Below, piece after piece: positions 1 to 8,466 of a DNA stretch of 64,000 nucleotides. Numbering within the stretch: position 1 is the stretch's first letter; each line of letters starts with the position of its first letter. The notes under the pieces were generated by a model. That model had not been told where the DNA came from, did no database searches, and saw only the letters and a program-made list of their open reading frames with translations. A program made the translations under genes and the position numbers. The DNA is from Sphingomonas sp. (GTDB lineage Bacteria; Pseudomonadota; Alphaproteobacteria; Sphingomonadales; Sphingomonadaceae), in NCBI RefSeq assembly GCF_030145815.1, contig NZ_JAIXHL010000012.1, positions 1-64,000 on the forward strand. The letters are read 5' to 3'.

Positions 1-2193
1 CCAGGCGTCCGCATAGGCGTCATAGACCGCGACCTGATCGGCCGTGAGCCGGTGCTCGAGCGGCATATATTCAACGCCACGAAACGTTAGCGCCCGTGCG
101 GTGTAGAGCCCGAGCGCCTTGAGATCCCGCGCCACAATTTCCATCGCCGCAATGCCACCATTGGCGATCGCGGCCATGAACGCGTCCCGGCTCTCGAATG
201 CGCTGCCAGGCCCCCAAAGCCCCAGTCGCGTCGCATAGCAGAGATTGGCCGGATCGGTCGCGCCGGTCGCGGAAACATACAGTATACACGCGCGCGGCAA
301 TAGATTCTGTAGCCTGACGCCTGTCAGCCCCTGCTCGGACCCCTTCTGCGCACCGTGCCGGGTCTGAGTACCCGCAGCATTGGCAAGCTCATGCGCCTCG
401 TCGAACGCGATCACGCCTTCAAAATCACACCCGAGCCAGTCGATGACCTGGTGAAGCCTGGACTGGGCGTCTTCGCGCTGCGAGCGCAACGTCGCATAGG
501 TCGTAAACAGGATGCCGCTGCCCATCTTGATGGGAGTGCCGAACGCAAAGGCGTCGAGCGGCTGGATGTCGATCGGCAGGCCGCCGAGCGCCGCCCAGTC
601 GCGGCGCGCATCCTCGATCAATGCACTGCTTTTGGAAACCCAGACTGCGCGGCGGTGCCCTCGGCACCAGCGGTCGAGGATGCACGCTGCGACCTGCTGC
701 CCCTTGCCCACGCCCGTGCCGTCTCCCAACATGAACCCCATCCGGTAGCTGTGCCCAGTCGCGTTCGGCTCCAGCACGGTGCCGACGTCGTTCGGTAGGT
801 GCTTTCCCGGGAGGTCGCGCTCAAACGCCTGACCGGCATAGATCACGGTCTCGAGCTGCGCATCGGACAGTGCGGCGACCGACCGGGGCGGCAGCATGGG
901 ACGGTATTGCGGTGCCGGCGGTACGATCGATGACATCGCCACCGACTCAACGAGCTGGTCCGGGTGCGGCGCTGCGTCGGGAATCCGCATACGGGCAAGG
1001 CGCCAGGGCACGTAAATGCCGATCTGCTCCGCCCCTGCGGGCGGAACGTCCAGAACCTCATAATCGAGCAGTCGCGGGACATTGTCGAGCGGTTGGACGG
1101 TGAGCGGGGCTGCGATCCGGTTGGGCTTGAGGGAATCGAAGAGGCCCGCACGCCAGTCAGCCAGGCGGCTTGGCAATGCCGCGCCGCCGCTGGGCGGAAC
1201 ACGGTCGTTACTCAGTCGCGGCGGAAGCGCGCGCACAAGGTCCAATGCCTGATCGAGCGAGGACACGGTGGCGCACTCTACCAGACCGGTCCAACCCTTG
1301 TCGAACACGCACAAGCGAACCGAGACCGATGTGCCATGTTTGACAAAGGGCTGGCCGGAGATCGTGATCTCGGCCCGCGGTGGCACGGCGCGTGAAACGC
1401 TTCGATAGCCGTTCGCGCCCGCTCCATCCGGCGCAAACGCCGAAGGCATGATGGCGACGCAGCGACCGCCCGGCGCAAGTCGCATCAGCGCCGATCGCAA
1501 ATGTCTGGCTCCTGCATGGCGGTCGCGACCGCGCTGCGCGCTGCGCGAAAAAGGCGGATTGATCAGCACAACGCTTGGCCGGACAGCGGCGGGCAAAGCG
1601 TCGTCGATGAATTCGGCGTCGATGGAGAAAACCGTGCCGCCGAACCCGGCTTGCAAGATCGCGGCCCGGGATGGATCACGCTCGTTCAGGACAAGCGTGC
1701 AGCCTTGCCGCCGCCCGAATGCGGCCAACAGGCCAGTCCCGGCGGAGGGCTCAAGCACTACGTCGTCGGGACGCAACGCCGCGGCTTTGGCGGCGAGCCA
1801 GGCCAGCGGCAACGGCGTCGAAAATTGCTGGAGATCGAGCTGACGCTCGCTGCGATAGCTTTGCGTCGGCAGCGCGCGACCGACTGCCTCCAGTGCGCGC
1901 AGCACGCCATAATCGTTCGGTCCATCAACGACAGGCCATGCCGGGTCGAGTAGGGCCATGACCTGCGCCAGTTCGAGTGCGTCATACGCGTCGCGCATCG
2001 ACCAGACGCCCGACGCATCGGAGCCGCCGAACATGTCAGTCATCAACGTACCAAGCGATCGACGCGAAATCGCAGCGCCACTCTTGATCCGGATCGCAAG
2101 CGTGCGTGCTACTGACGCGAGTTGGGCAGCCCGACCGGCCCGTCCATCCGCACCGGATTGGAAGGCAGCATCAAGGGAATGTGGATGGGACAT
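1..2193 (-). CDS. Strawberry-notch family methyltransferase/helicase (5' part, runs off left edge)
   Basis: Only the N-terminal ~731 codons are present; the frame is still open at base 1. Translating the minus strand from ATG 2193 (GGAG 7 nt upstream) gives an N-terminal SAM-dependent methyltransferase part with QQFSTPLPLA, VLEPSAGTGLLA (SAM-binding loop) and NPPFS (adenine-methyltransferase-type motif IV, near 1550). A helicase part follows, with a Walker A-like GDGTGVGKG near 700-730, the DEAH box in GVIAFDEAHELANAAG near 361-420, and YVSATGATDPANL near 240-300. This domain order is known from large proteins of plasmids and ICEs (strawberry notch P-loop family, usually about 1,400 residues). 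The role is probably DNA processing or anti-restriction for the element; that is inference. It is the third gene of a minus-strand run after the primase and ParB genes. Reading frames on the plus strand here are shadows. Confidence 0.9.
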   Translation of the reverse strand, partial: MSHPHSLDAAFQSGADGRAGRAAQLASVARTLAIRIKSGAAISRRSLGTLMTDMFGGSDASGVWSMRDAYDALELAQVMALLDPAWPVVDGPNDYGVLRALEAVGRALPTQSYRSERQLDLQQFSTPLPLAWLAAKAAALRPDDVVLEPSAGTGLLAAFGRRQGCTLVLNERDPSRAAILQAGFGGTVFSIDAEFIDDALPAAVRPSVVLINPPFSRSAQRGRDRHAGARHLRSALMRLAPGGRCVAIMPSAFAPDGAGANGYRSVSRAVPPRAEITISGQPFVKHGTSVSVRLCVFDKGWTGLVECATVSSLDQALDLVRALPPRLSNDRVPPSGGAALPSRLADWRAGLFDSLKPNRIAAPLTVQPLDNVPRLLDYEVLDVPPAGAEQIGIYVPWRLARMRIPDAAPHPDQLVESVAMSSIVPPAPQYRPMLPPRSVAALSDAQLETVIYAGQAFERDLPGKHLPNDVGTVLEPNATGHSYRMGFMLGDGTGVGKGQQVAACILDRWCRGHRRAVWVSKSSALIEDARRDWAALGGLPIDIQPLDAFAFGTPIKMGSGILFTTYATLRSQREDAQSRLHQVIDWLGCDFEGVIAFDEAHELANAAGTQTRHGAQKGSEQGLTGVRLQNLLPRACILYVSATGATDPANLCYATRLGLWGPGSAFESRDAFMAAIANGGIAAMEIVARDLKALGLYTARALTFRGVEYMPLEHRLTADQVAVYDAYADAW

Positions 2194-2320
2194 TGCAGAT
2201 CTCCGGAAGCAGCGACAAGGCCCGTTGGCCCACCACCTCGCCCCCCCTCCCTCCGTCGCCGCATGACGCAACGATTGCGCGAACGCGGAAGAGCTTGGCG
2301 CGACGGCATGCGAACGTGAA

Positions 2321-2344
2321 AGGGGCCGCGCATGCGCGGCCCCT
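2321..2344 (-). terminator. 24-bp perfect palindrome, candidate terminator after the parB gene
   Basis: A perfect 24-bp palindrome, half-site AGGGGCCGCGCA, lies 17 bases beyond the stop codon of the ParB-like gene and ahead of the methyltransferase/helicase gene. Read on the minus strand the hairpin is followed by TTTCACGTT, so the T tract is short. It could be an intrinsic terminator or attenuator between the two genes. A perfect GC-rich palindrome next to parB could alternatively be a protein-binding (centromere-like) site. Confidence 0.5.
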
Positions 2345-2361
2345 CGCCGCAAAGGCGATGC

Positions 2362-4389
2362 TCAGGCCGCGTCTGCGATGGCTCCGCCGTGGAGCTCCGA
2401 ACGAGGCGCTTCATTCCCGCTGGGTTCGCTGATCCGTTCGTCAGCAACCTGCATAGACGCCATGCAATCGCTGCGCTCCTGTTTCGGTTCAGGTCCAAAA
2501 CGCATTGCAGCGGGAAGCCAGCTCAATGCGCGTTCCCTGATGTCGGCCTCGACGATGACCTCACCGCCAAATAGCTTTTCGGCGGCAGCGGCTAGATCGA
2601 ACTTGCGGGAGGCCGCATAGCGGCTCCTGAGCTCTTGGCCGCCAATCGCTTCGAAGAGTTTCAGGATGGCAGGCTTGGTGATCCGGTCAAAGAAGCTGCG
2701 CGCCGTGGGACGCCACCAGGCTGCCACGTCGATCCCGAGCTTGACGCCGAGATGGTTCAGGAAGCCGCTACCGACACTGCCATCGGGAACCGCTTGCAGG
2801 GTACGCGCCACGGCCCAGCCGAGCCAAGCCGCGCGCTTCGGGTCATCCAGCGCGCAAAACGCGTCATAGCGCTGCTCGATTTCCGTGGGCTGTGTCCAGC
2901 TGCGGTCGAGGGTCTCGTCCAGCTTGGCCCATGCTTCGGCTGCAGGCATTCCGCTCTCAAACCCCGGCACCCGTGCACTGGGCGCATTGGCGCGAAGCTC
3001 GCTCGGCATGCTGTAATAGCCCGACAAACGCGTCGCATTGTCGACCATGATGAAGGTACCAAGGTCGAGGGCGAAGTGCGGATCGCTCGCGACATGTACC
3101 GCCAGCAATTCGGTCTTCATCGTCGCCAGCTCATCCAGCAGTCGCTGGCTATACCGGACCTCGGGCGCACTCTCCTCTGGATCGTCCTCGCCGACATCGG
3201 ATTCCGCCCGTTCGCGGTCGGTTGGGTCTTCCTGCTGGATCGGCTCGGCGTAAAGTTGCTCATGGATCCGGGGCTGGCCATCCGAACCGATCACGACATA
3301 GGCGATCGCCGCGGCACGCTGCGCATCGCTGAGCGTCTCGCCCGCGTCCCCGATCGCATCAAGTTCCGCTTCCAGGGCCGCAATGCGCTCGGTTTGCTGC
3401 TCGCTATAGCCCTCGTCCGACCCGGCGACCTGTTCGAGCGCCGTCAGCTCGGTCTCGATCTCCTGCTTGCGAACCCGTGCTTCCGGCCGCAGCGGGATGG
3501 GTTCGCCACTTACCCGCACAAGTCCACTCGTCTCGATATAGGGGACATGCGGGCCGGGTACTGCGCGCACCTCTGCAAACCCTTCGCGGTCGCGCAGCGC
3601 TGCCGCTGCAGCAGCAAGTTTTTCCGCGGCAAGACGGTCGACGATCTCGCCATCGAGCCAGATCTCCGAAGCTGCATCGGAGAAAAGATCTCCATCCACG
3701 CGACCACCTGCGGCCTCATAGTCGTGACGGCCGACGAGCATCGCCTTTGGATCTGCGCCCTTATAGGCGCCCGCTGCAAGCCGGCGCCGGATCTCGCTGA
3801 CATTGCTCGCGTAGTAGCTGTCATCCATCTGCTCGAACACGCTCGCCTGGCGCGCCGTGTCGGATGTGCTGGCATATGCAATCGCAACGTCGAGCGTGAT
3901 CGCGCCTTCGCGCAGGGCCTCAAAGATCGGCTCGGCAAGGTTGGCAAGGCGCAGCCGACCGCGCACGAAGCGCTCGGTCAGACCGAATCGCTTGGCTACA
4001 TCGGCAGGAGTCTTGTGCTCGATTTCAATGATGTCCTGGAAGGCGCGGCAGGCATCGGCAGGGTTCATCTCGAGATTGAAGAAATTTTCCGAGAAGCTGA
4101 TCTCAAGGACATCCTTGGCATCCTTCAAGACCTTGATCGGAATCTCATAATCGGCAGGAAAGAGGCCGGCCGCGATATTCGCGAGGACGCAATCGAGGCG
4201 ACGCCCGCCAGCGCAGATCCGGTAATGGCCTTTCTTTCGAGCGACCGGCAGCGCGACAAGATTTTGAATTATGCCATTGGCGGCGATATTCGCAGCGAGT
4301 TGCGCGTCGGCGACGGGATCGGAAGATTTACGAACGTTTGACGGCGACTTGGTGCAATTAGCTGCCTTGACGAATATGATGTCGGACAT
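2362..4389 (-). CDS. ParB/RepB/Spo0J-family nuclease-domain protein (675 aa)
   Basis: The N-terminus carries a ParB-like domain: residues ~18-60 read AQLAANIAANGIIQNLVAL, then HYRICAGGRRLDCVLA, matching the ParB GxRR box. A helix-turn-helix follows at about residues 125-175 (TPADVAKRFGLTERFVRGRL). The remaining ~450 residues are an acidic, alanine-rich extension with a Glu-rich stretch near residues 385-420 (ESDVGEDDPEESAPE). This is much longer than a chromosomal ParB (about 300 residues) and matches the long ParB-like proteins encoded beside strawberry-notch and Toprim genes on alphaproteobacterial plasmids and ICEs. No ParA is adjacent, so a classical partition role is unproven; plasmid maintenance or regulation is inferred. 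It starts 32 bases after the primase stop, so the two probably share a transcript. Confidence 0.9.
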   Translation of the reverse strand: MSDIIFVKAANCTKSPSNVRKSSDPVADAQLAANIAANGIIQNLVALPVARKKGHYRICAGGRRLDCVLANIAAGLFPADYEIPIKVLKDAKDVLEISFSENFFNLEMNPADACRAFQDIIEIEHKTPADVAKRFGLTERFVRGRLRLANLAEPIFEALREGAITLDVAIAYASTSDTARQASVFEQMDDSYYASNVSEIRRRLAAGAYKGADPKAMLVGRHDYEAAGGRVDGDLFSDAASEIWLDGEIVDRLAAEKLAAAAAALRDREGFAEVRAVPGPHVPYIETSGLVRVSGEPIPLRPEARVRKQEIETELTALEQVAGSDEGYSEQQTERIAALEAELDAIGDAGETLSDAQRAAAIAYVVIGSDGQPRIHEQLYAEPIQQEDPTDRERAESDVGEDDPEESAPEVRYSQRLLDELATMKTELLAVHVASDPHFALDLGTFIMVDNATRLSGYYSMPSELRANAPSARVPGFESGMPAAEAWAKLDETLDRSWTQPTEIEQRYDAFCALDDPKRAAWLGWAVARTLQAVPDGSVGSGFLNHLGVKLGIDVAAWWRPTARSFFDRITKPAILKLFEAIGGQELRSRYAASRKFDLAAAAEKLFGGEVIVEADIRERALSWLPAAMRFGPEPKQERSDCMASMQVADERISEPSGNEAPRSELHGGAIADAA

Positions 4390-4421
4390 GGATGTTCACT
4401 CCAATGCGGACGGACTGACCT

Positions 4422-5327
4422 TCAGACCGCAAGCCGCAACCGACCAGCCTCCCCCTTCCCTTCCTCCCTCAGAACATCGTTCCAGTCCTTCAGGCCGGAC
4501 CAAGGCCAGACCGTTTGGATCTCGATCGCCAACCCGGCATAGGCCGAGCGGGACAATCGCTCCGCAATGCGGCCACTGCGGTCGGCATCGGGGAGGAGAA
4601 CGAGGCGGTGAACAAGCGCGGGAATCCTGATGTGAGGGAGGCGCTCGCCGCCCAGTGTTGCCCACACCGGAATTCCAAGGAGCTGCATCGCCGACAGCGC
4701 AGTTTCAACGCCCTCGGCCAACCCGAGGACGGAACCTGCCCGGGCAAGCTTTACCGCACCGGCACGCGGTCGCCCGAGCGCGAGCTTGGGCTTTGCAAGA
4801 TCAGTTGCCAGCCCCCCTCCCGCCGGACCCAGAAACGTCCGCTGCACGGCAACCAGCTCGGCGCCATCATGAATGGCGGCAATCAATGCCGGACGAAAAC
4901 GGGCCATGTTACCACGCCCCAGCGGCGTCGCGTGAAGATAGCGCAGCGCCCAGGGGCGCGCAGTGATTCCGCGGCCGGTCAGATAGTGTGCGCCGGGAGT
5001 ATCGGCGAGCGGGCGGGCCAGATCCCAGAGCCGGCGCGCTTGCGCAGCGAATCCCGTTGAACGGCAGATCACTGTACCGCCGAACCGTTCTACCGGTATC
5101 GGCAAGTTTCGACGACGCAATGCCTTGATAACATCGACGGTTCTGCAGCCCGCGAAACATTTGAACAACAAGCTGGTCGTCCCGACGCGTACCGACAGGC
5201 TCGGCGTGCGGTCGTCATGCGCAGGACAGTGGCACATTGCGCCGCCAGGGCGCCAAAGGCCCCCAAGGGAACGCACAACTTCGGCGGCGGCATCGTGCAG
5301 TCGGTGGCTTGGATCGATGGTCGACAT
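4422..5327 (-). CDS. Toprim-domain primase-like protein (301 aa)
   Basis: The start was placed at MSTIDPSH, which leads straight into the domain. Residues ~30-65 contain a CHC2-type zinc finger (CHCPAHDDRTPSLSV, then CFAGC). The C-terminal half is a Toprim fold, with the acidic glutamate in LGLAEGVETALSAMQLLGIP and the DxD-like aspartates in LLPDADRSGRIA. This is the layout of plasmid/phage DnaG-related primases that lack a separate helicase. It would make RNA primers during plasmid replication or for the incoming strand after transfer. It is the first gene of the minus-strand unit primase - ParB - methyltransferase/helicase and is divergent from luxR. Confidence 0.88.
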   Translation of the reverse strand: MSTIDPSHRLHDAAAEVVRSLGGLWRPGGAMCHCPAHDDRTPSLSVRVGTTSLLFKCFAGCRTVDVIKALRRRNLPIPVERFGGTVICRSTGFAAQARRLWDLARPLADTPGAHYLTGRGITARPWALRYLHATPLGRGNMARFRPALIAAIHDGAELVAVQRTFLGPAGGGLATDLAKPKLALGRPRAGAVKLARAGSVLGLAEGVETALSAMQLLGIPVWATLGGERLPHIRIPALVHRLVLLPDADRSGRIAERLSRSAYAGLAIEIQTVWPWSGLKDWNDVLREEGKGEAGRLRLAV

Positions 5328-5483
5328 CGGCGTCTCCTCGCCTAACCACCCCCTCTCCACGTTTACCCGATCGATACGACCTGACTGGAATCATTGCCCG
5401 TCTGCCTTGACCGCAGACTATGCTAAGTTGGACCGACTGGACTGGAGAGGTGGCAGATAGCCGACAAGGCACGAGGCCGTTCC

Positions 5484-6236
5484 ATGCACAGCAAATTCTA
5501 CGACGAGATAAACCGGTTCCTTTCCATCAGGGACTGTGGGCAGTTGCAGGAGCGGCTTGAGGCCGCGACCTACGATCTCGGGTTCAAATGGTATGCGATG
5601 GGTCATCACGTCGATTTGCGCGGCCCGCCCGACGATGCGTTGCGCCTCAGCAACTACCCGTCTGGCTGGATCGACCAGTCGCTTTCCGAACGTTATTATG
5701 TCAACGATCCGATCCACCGTGCGAGCACTCGAACGGCGACCGGCTTTCGCTGGTCCGAGGTCGGTGCGCTTATCCGCCTCACCGAGCGTGATCATGACAT
5801 ACTGGAAGCTGCTCGGCGTTATGGACTGGGCGATGGCTTTACGGTACCCGTGCATGTGCCAGGCGAGTATCGCGGAACCTGCTCGTTCGGCACTCCGTCG
5901 CCTGACGATCTGGGCCGTGGCGCCCTGCCACTGGCAACCATGATCAGCAGCTACGCATTCGAAGCAGGGCGGCGCATCTTGCGGGCCGAGCAGCGTACGG
6001 CAGAGCCAGGCGTGAGCGTGCCGCTGCTCACGGATCGGCAGCGCGATGCTCTGGTGCTGGTAGCGCGCGGCAAGGCAGATCCCGAGATCGCGCAACTGCT
6101 CGGGATCTCGCCGGCAACTGCGCATGAGCATGTCGAAAATGTGCGCCGGGCCTATGGCAATGCACAACGTCCGTTCCTCATCGTGCGCGCGCTGTTCGAC
6201 GGGCAGATCTCGTACAGTGAGGTGCTGCGCCGCTGA
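5484..6236 (+). CDS. LuxR-family acyl-homoserine-lactone-responsive regulator (250 aa)
   Basis: The N-terminal ~165 residues match an autoinducer-binding domain (FKWYAMGHHVDLRGPP, NYPSGWIDQSLSERYYVNDPI, FRWSEVG), including the W-x-x-x-Y and D-P motifs typical of the ligand pocket. Residues ~183-245 are a LuxR/GerE helix-turn-helix (LTDRQRDALVLVARGKADPEIAQLLGISPATAHEHVENVRRAYG). The protein would bind an acyl-homoserine lactone in the cytoplasm and act on DNA. The gene is 77 bases upstream of luxI in the same direction, with a near-perfect 18-bp palindrome between them, so it very probably controls luxI. Confidence in family is high; the ligand cannot be read from the sequence. Confidence 0.93.
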   Translation: MHSKFYDEINRFLSIRDCGQLQERLEAATYDLGFKWYAMGHHVDLRGPPDDALRLSNYPSGWIDQSLSERYYVNDPIHRASTRTATGFRWSEVGALIRLTERDHDILEAARRYGLGDGFTVPVHVPGEYRGTCSFGTPSPDDLGRGALPLATMISSYAFEAGRRILRAEQRTAEPGVSVPLLTDRQRDALVLVARGKADPEIAQLLGISPATAHEHVENVRRAYGNAQRPFLIVRALFDGQISYSEVLRR

Positions 6237-6239
6237 GCA

Positions 6240-6257
6240 ACCCTCTGATCAGGGGGT
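6240..6257. promoter_or_regulatory. Candidate lux box between luxR and luxI
   Basis: ACCCTCTGATCAGGGGGT is an 18-bp inverted repeat with 8 of 9 positions matching, starting 4 bases after the luxR stop and 57 bases before the luxI start. Size, symmetry and place fit the dyad bound by LuxR-type proteins in front of luxI genes. A weak intergenic hairpin is the alternative, but no T tract follows. Confidence 0.55.
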
Positions 6258-6313
6258 GTCCTGCGCTGGCGATCTGCAGGAACTGAGCTGCCGTCACAAG
6301 ACGGGAGCACGAC

Positions 6314-6937
6314 ATGATCCAGACACTCCATGGTAGCTGCGCACCAGGCACCTGCGCGGTTCGCGACAACATGCATCGAGCTCGCAAGCGCGTATTCGTC
6401 GATCTGCTGAAATGGGACGTGCCGGTCGTTGCAGGCGCGTTCGAGCGGGACGAGTTCGACACCGATGACGCGATTTATCTCGTCAGCGCCGCAGATGATT
6501 CAACCCATCTCGGCTCGTTTCGCTTCCTGCCAACCGATCGCCCCCATTTGCTCGGCAAACTCTTCCGCGATCTGTGCGATGGCCCCGTGCCGAGCGGACC
6601 GCACATCCTTGAAATTACGCGGGGATGCCTGTCGCCCGATCTGCGCGCCGCCGCGCGCCTGCGACTACGCAATGAACTGATCAGCGCAGCGGTCGATTAT
6701 GCGCTTGAAAACGATGTATCGGCATTCACCTGCGTCGCCGATTCGAGCTGGCTGACCCAGATCCTCTCGCTGGGATGGGATTGCCAGTTGCTGGGGATGC
6801 CCAAGCTGGTCGGCGGCGTCGCGACCGGAGCATTGCGGATCCGCATCGAGCCCGGGACGATCGGACTTCTCCAACAAGCCGGTACCTACATCTCACCTGG
6901 GCTTCGCGGCTCGGCCACGCCGCCCCTGGCAGCATGA
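6314..6937 (+). CDS. LuxI-family acyl-homoserine-lactone synthase (207 aa)
   Basis: The enzyme makes an acyl-homoserine lactone from S-adenosylmethionine and an acyl-carrier (or CoA) thioester. The conserved LuxI residues are visible: Arg24, Phe28 and Trp34 in RARKRVFVDLLKW, Asp46/Asp49 in FERDEFDTDDAIYL, Arg70 in GSFRFLPT, and Glu100/Arg103 in LEITRGC. The length is normal for the family. GGGAG lies a few bases before the ATG. The stop overlaps or abuts the next gene, the phytanoyl-CoA dioxygenase-like enzyme, so the two are co-transcribed. Regulation by the upstream LuxR through the palindrome at 6240 is inferred. Confidence 0.93.
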   Translation: MIQTLHGSCAPGTCAVRDNMHRARKRVFVDLLKWDVPVVAGAFERDEFDTDDAIYLVSAADDSTHLGSFRFLPTDRPHLLGKLFRDLCDGPVPSGPHILEITRGCLSPDLRAAARLRLRNELISAAVDYALENDVSAFTCVADSSWLTQILSLGWDCQLLGMPKLVGGVATGALRIRIEPGTIGLLQQAGTYISPGLRGSATPPLAA

Positions 6938-6948
6938 GGAGCCCTGAC

Positions 6949-7863
6949 ATGACGCTCCACCAACCTGCCCCATTGACGGATAATGTCGCTCAATGGACCG
7001 ACACCCTGCTGCGTGACGGTTATTGTATCATCCCCGACGCAATCGAAACTGCTGCGGTCGATGCGCTTGCGGCGGATCTGGCTGCCGTATTCGACCTCAC
7101 CCCGCCGGCGACCGGACCATTTTATGGCAATCGGACCAAGCGGTTCCACGGGCTGCTCGGTCGCTCAACCAAACTCGACGCCTTTGTGCGTGATCCGCTC
7201 ATCCTGTCTATTGTCGAGACCATCCTCTCGCCCGGGTGCGAGGCCATTCAACTCAATCTGACACAAGCGATCGAGATTTTGCCAGGTGGTCGCGAGCAGC
7301 CGCCGCACCGCGATCAGGATATGTGGCCAGTACGCCAGCCCGGCCTCGAATACCTCGTCAATGTCATGTGGCCCTTTACCCATTACACGGCCGAGAATGG
7401 CGCGACGGTCGTCTGGCCGAAAAGCCATCGGCGTCAGGACGAGATCATCCTCGATCCGAGCGAGGCAATATTTGCAGAAATGCAACCCGGCGCAGCCTTG
7501 CTGTTCCTCGGCTCGACCCTGCATGCAGGTGGTGCCAATCGTACATCCCTATCCCGGCGTGGCATGATCATCAGCTATAGCCTCGGCTGGCTCAAACCTT
7601 ATGAGCTGCCGTGGCTCGCCTATCCCCCCGAGATCGCGCGAACCTTTCCACGCGAACTGGCGCAGCTGGCTGTTTACCGCTCGCACCGTCCCAACCTTGG
7701 AACGTTCGAAGGGAGGTGTGCCTCCCATCTGCTCAGCTGGGACGGGGCACCGCAAGGGGCGATCGATGCGCTTCGACCCGAGCAGGAACTGCTGATCGAG
7801 CAATATTATGCGGGCGCATTTGATGGGGTACGAAATGGCAATCCCGCCTTCCGTCGTGCATGA
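6949..7863 (+). CDS. Phytanoyl-CoA dioxygenase (PhyH) family Fe(II)/2-oxoglutarate oxygenase (304 aa)
   Basis: The start ATG 6949 is preceded by AGGAG at good distance; an ATG at 6934 overlapping the luxI stop is the alternative. The metal triad is visible as His120-x-Asp122 (PPHRDQDMWPV) and His192 (GSTLHAGGANRTS), followed by the Arg/Ser segment that binds 2-oxoglutarate in this family. The substrate is unknown. From memory of sphingomonad genomes, a PhyH-type gene directly downstream of luxI recurs in this group, so it may modify the signal or make a quorum-controlled product; that is inference. The next gene overlaps its 3' end by 29 bases. Confidence 0.88.
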   Translation: MTLHQPAPLTDNVAQWTDTLLRDGYCIIPDAIETAAVDALAADLAAVFDLTPPATGPFYGNRTKRFHGLLGRSTKLDAFVRDPLILSIVETILSPGCEAIQLNLTQAIEILPGGREQPPHRDQDMWPVRQPGLEYLVNVMWPFTHYTAENGATVVWPKSHRRQDEIILDPSEAIFAEMQPGAALLFLGSTLHAGGANRTSLSRRGMIISYSLGWLKPYELPWLAYPPEIARTFPRELAQLAVYRSHRPNLGTFEGRCASHLLSWDGAPQGAIDALRPEQELLIEQYYAGAFDGVRNGNPAFRRA

Positions 7864-8236
7864 CCATGCACCGCTGCATGGCGAAGCGGCGCGCGACATT
7901 GCCCGTCTGACGATCAGAACCAGCGGCGCGCTTGGCGAGCTGCTCGGGCGCGAACTCTTTTCGGTGCCTGCACTCGACATGTTGCTTGATCTCTATGCGC
8001 GTGCCGATTGCCGGCCTATGTCCCTGACAGGTCTATGCGGCGCTACCTCCGCTCCGCCGCGTACGGCACTCAACATGATCAACCGGATGGTCGATCGCGG
8101 CATACTCGAACGCGCGCCCGATCCGGACGACGGCCGCCGCATTCTTGTGCGATTTTCACCTGAAGGCGTGCTCTTGGTACAAGATATTTGCCGGACAATC
8201 TTTGCCTTATGGCGACCGCCCAACACGGCAGTGTGA
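7835..8236 (+). CDS. MarR-like winged-helix regulator (133 aa)
   Basis: Starts at MAIPPSVVHDHAPLHGEA with GATGGGG upstream, inside the end of the dioxygenase gene (29-base overlap), so it belongs to the luxI transcript. The core LFSVPALDMLLDLYARADCRPMSLTGLCGATSAPPRTALNMINRMVDRGILERAPDPDDGRRILVRFS, residues about 36-115, has the helix-turn-helix plus wing of MarR-type proteins. It is clearly related to the C-terminal domain of the protein at 62182-63078 (shared pattern WDMLLDLYA, PPTTALRWI, DAGMLVRQPDQRDRRR). Likely a DNA-binding repressor that feeds back on the quorum-sensing unit; the target is not known. Confidence 0.8.
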   Translation: MAIPPSVVHDHAPLHGEAARDIARLTIRTSGALGELLGRELFSVPALDMLLDLYARADCRPMSLTGLCGATSAPPRTALNMINRMVDRGILERAPDPDDGRRILVRFSPEGVLLVQDICRTIFALWRPPNTAV

Positions 8237-8466
8237 CACTGCACTTGCGCCGCGCAGCGCACTCGGGCAGTCTTCCGCATCGAAGCGAGAAAGGCCGGCA
8301 CCGCTTCGGACAATTATTGCCTGGCATCACGAGCGCTGAACCGCGAAGGTTCGCCGCAAGCATCGGTTCCCTTGTCGGCATCTTCGGGATGCTGTGCTCG
8401 TGTGCTTTTCGTCGATTGATACCGACTTGTCGGGTGTCGCGCCTGTACCCAGAGGCGCGTGAGGCA

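Noticed and set aside
355..2266. Many open frames on the plus strand across 0.3-2.3 kb
   Set aside because: They are antisense to the methyltransferase/helicase gene, whose motifs read cleanly on the minus strand.
2635..4341. A 568-codon open frame on the plus strand
   Set aside because: It is the antisense shadow of the ParB-like gene, with no recognisable motif and no ribosome site.
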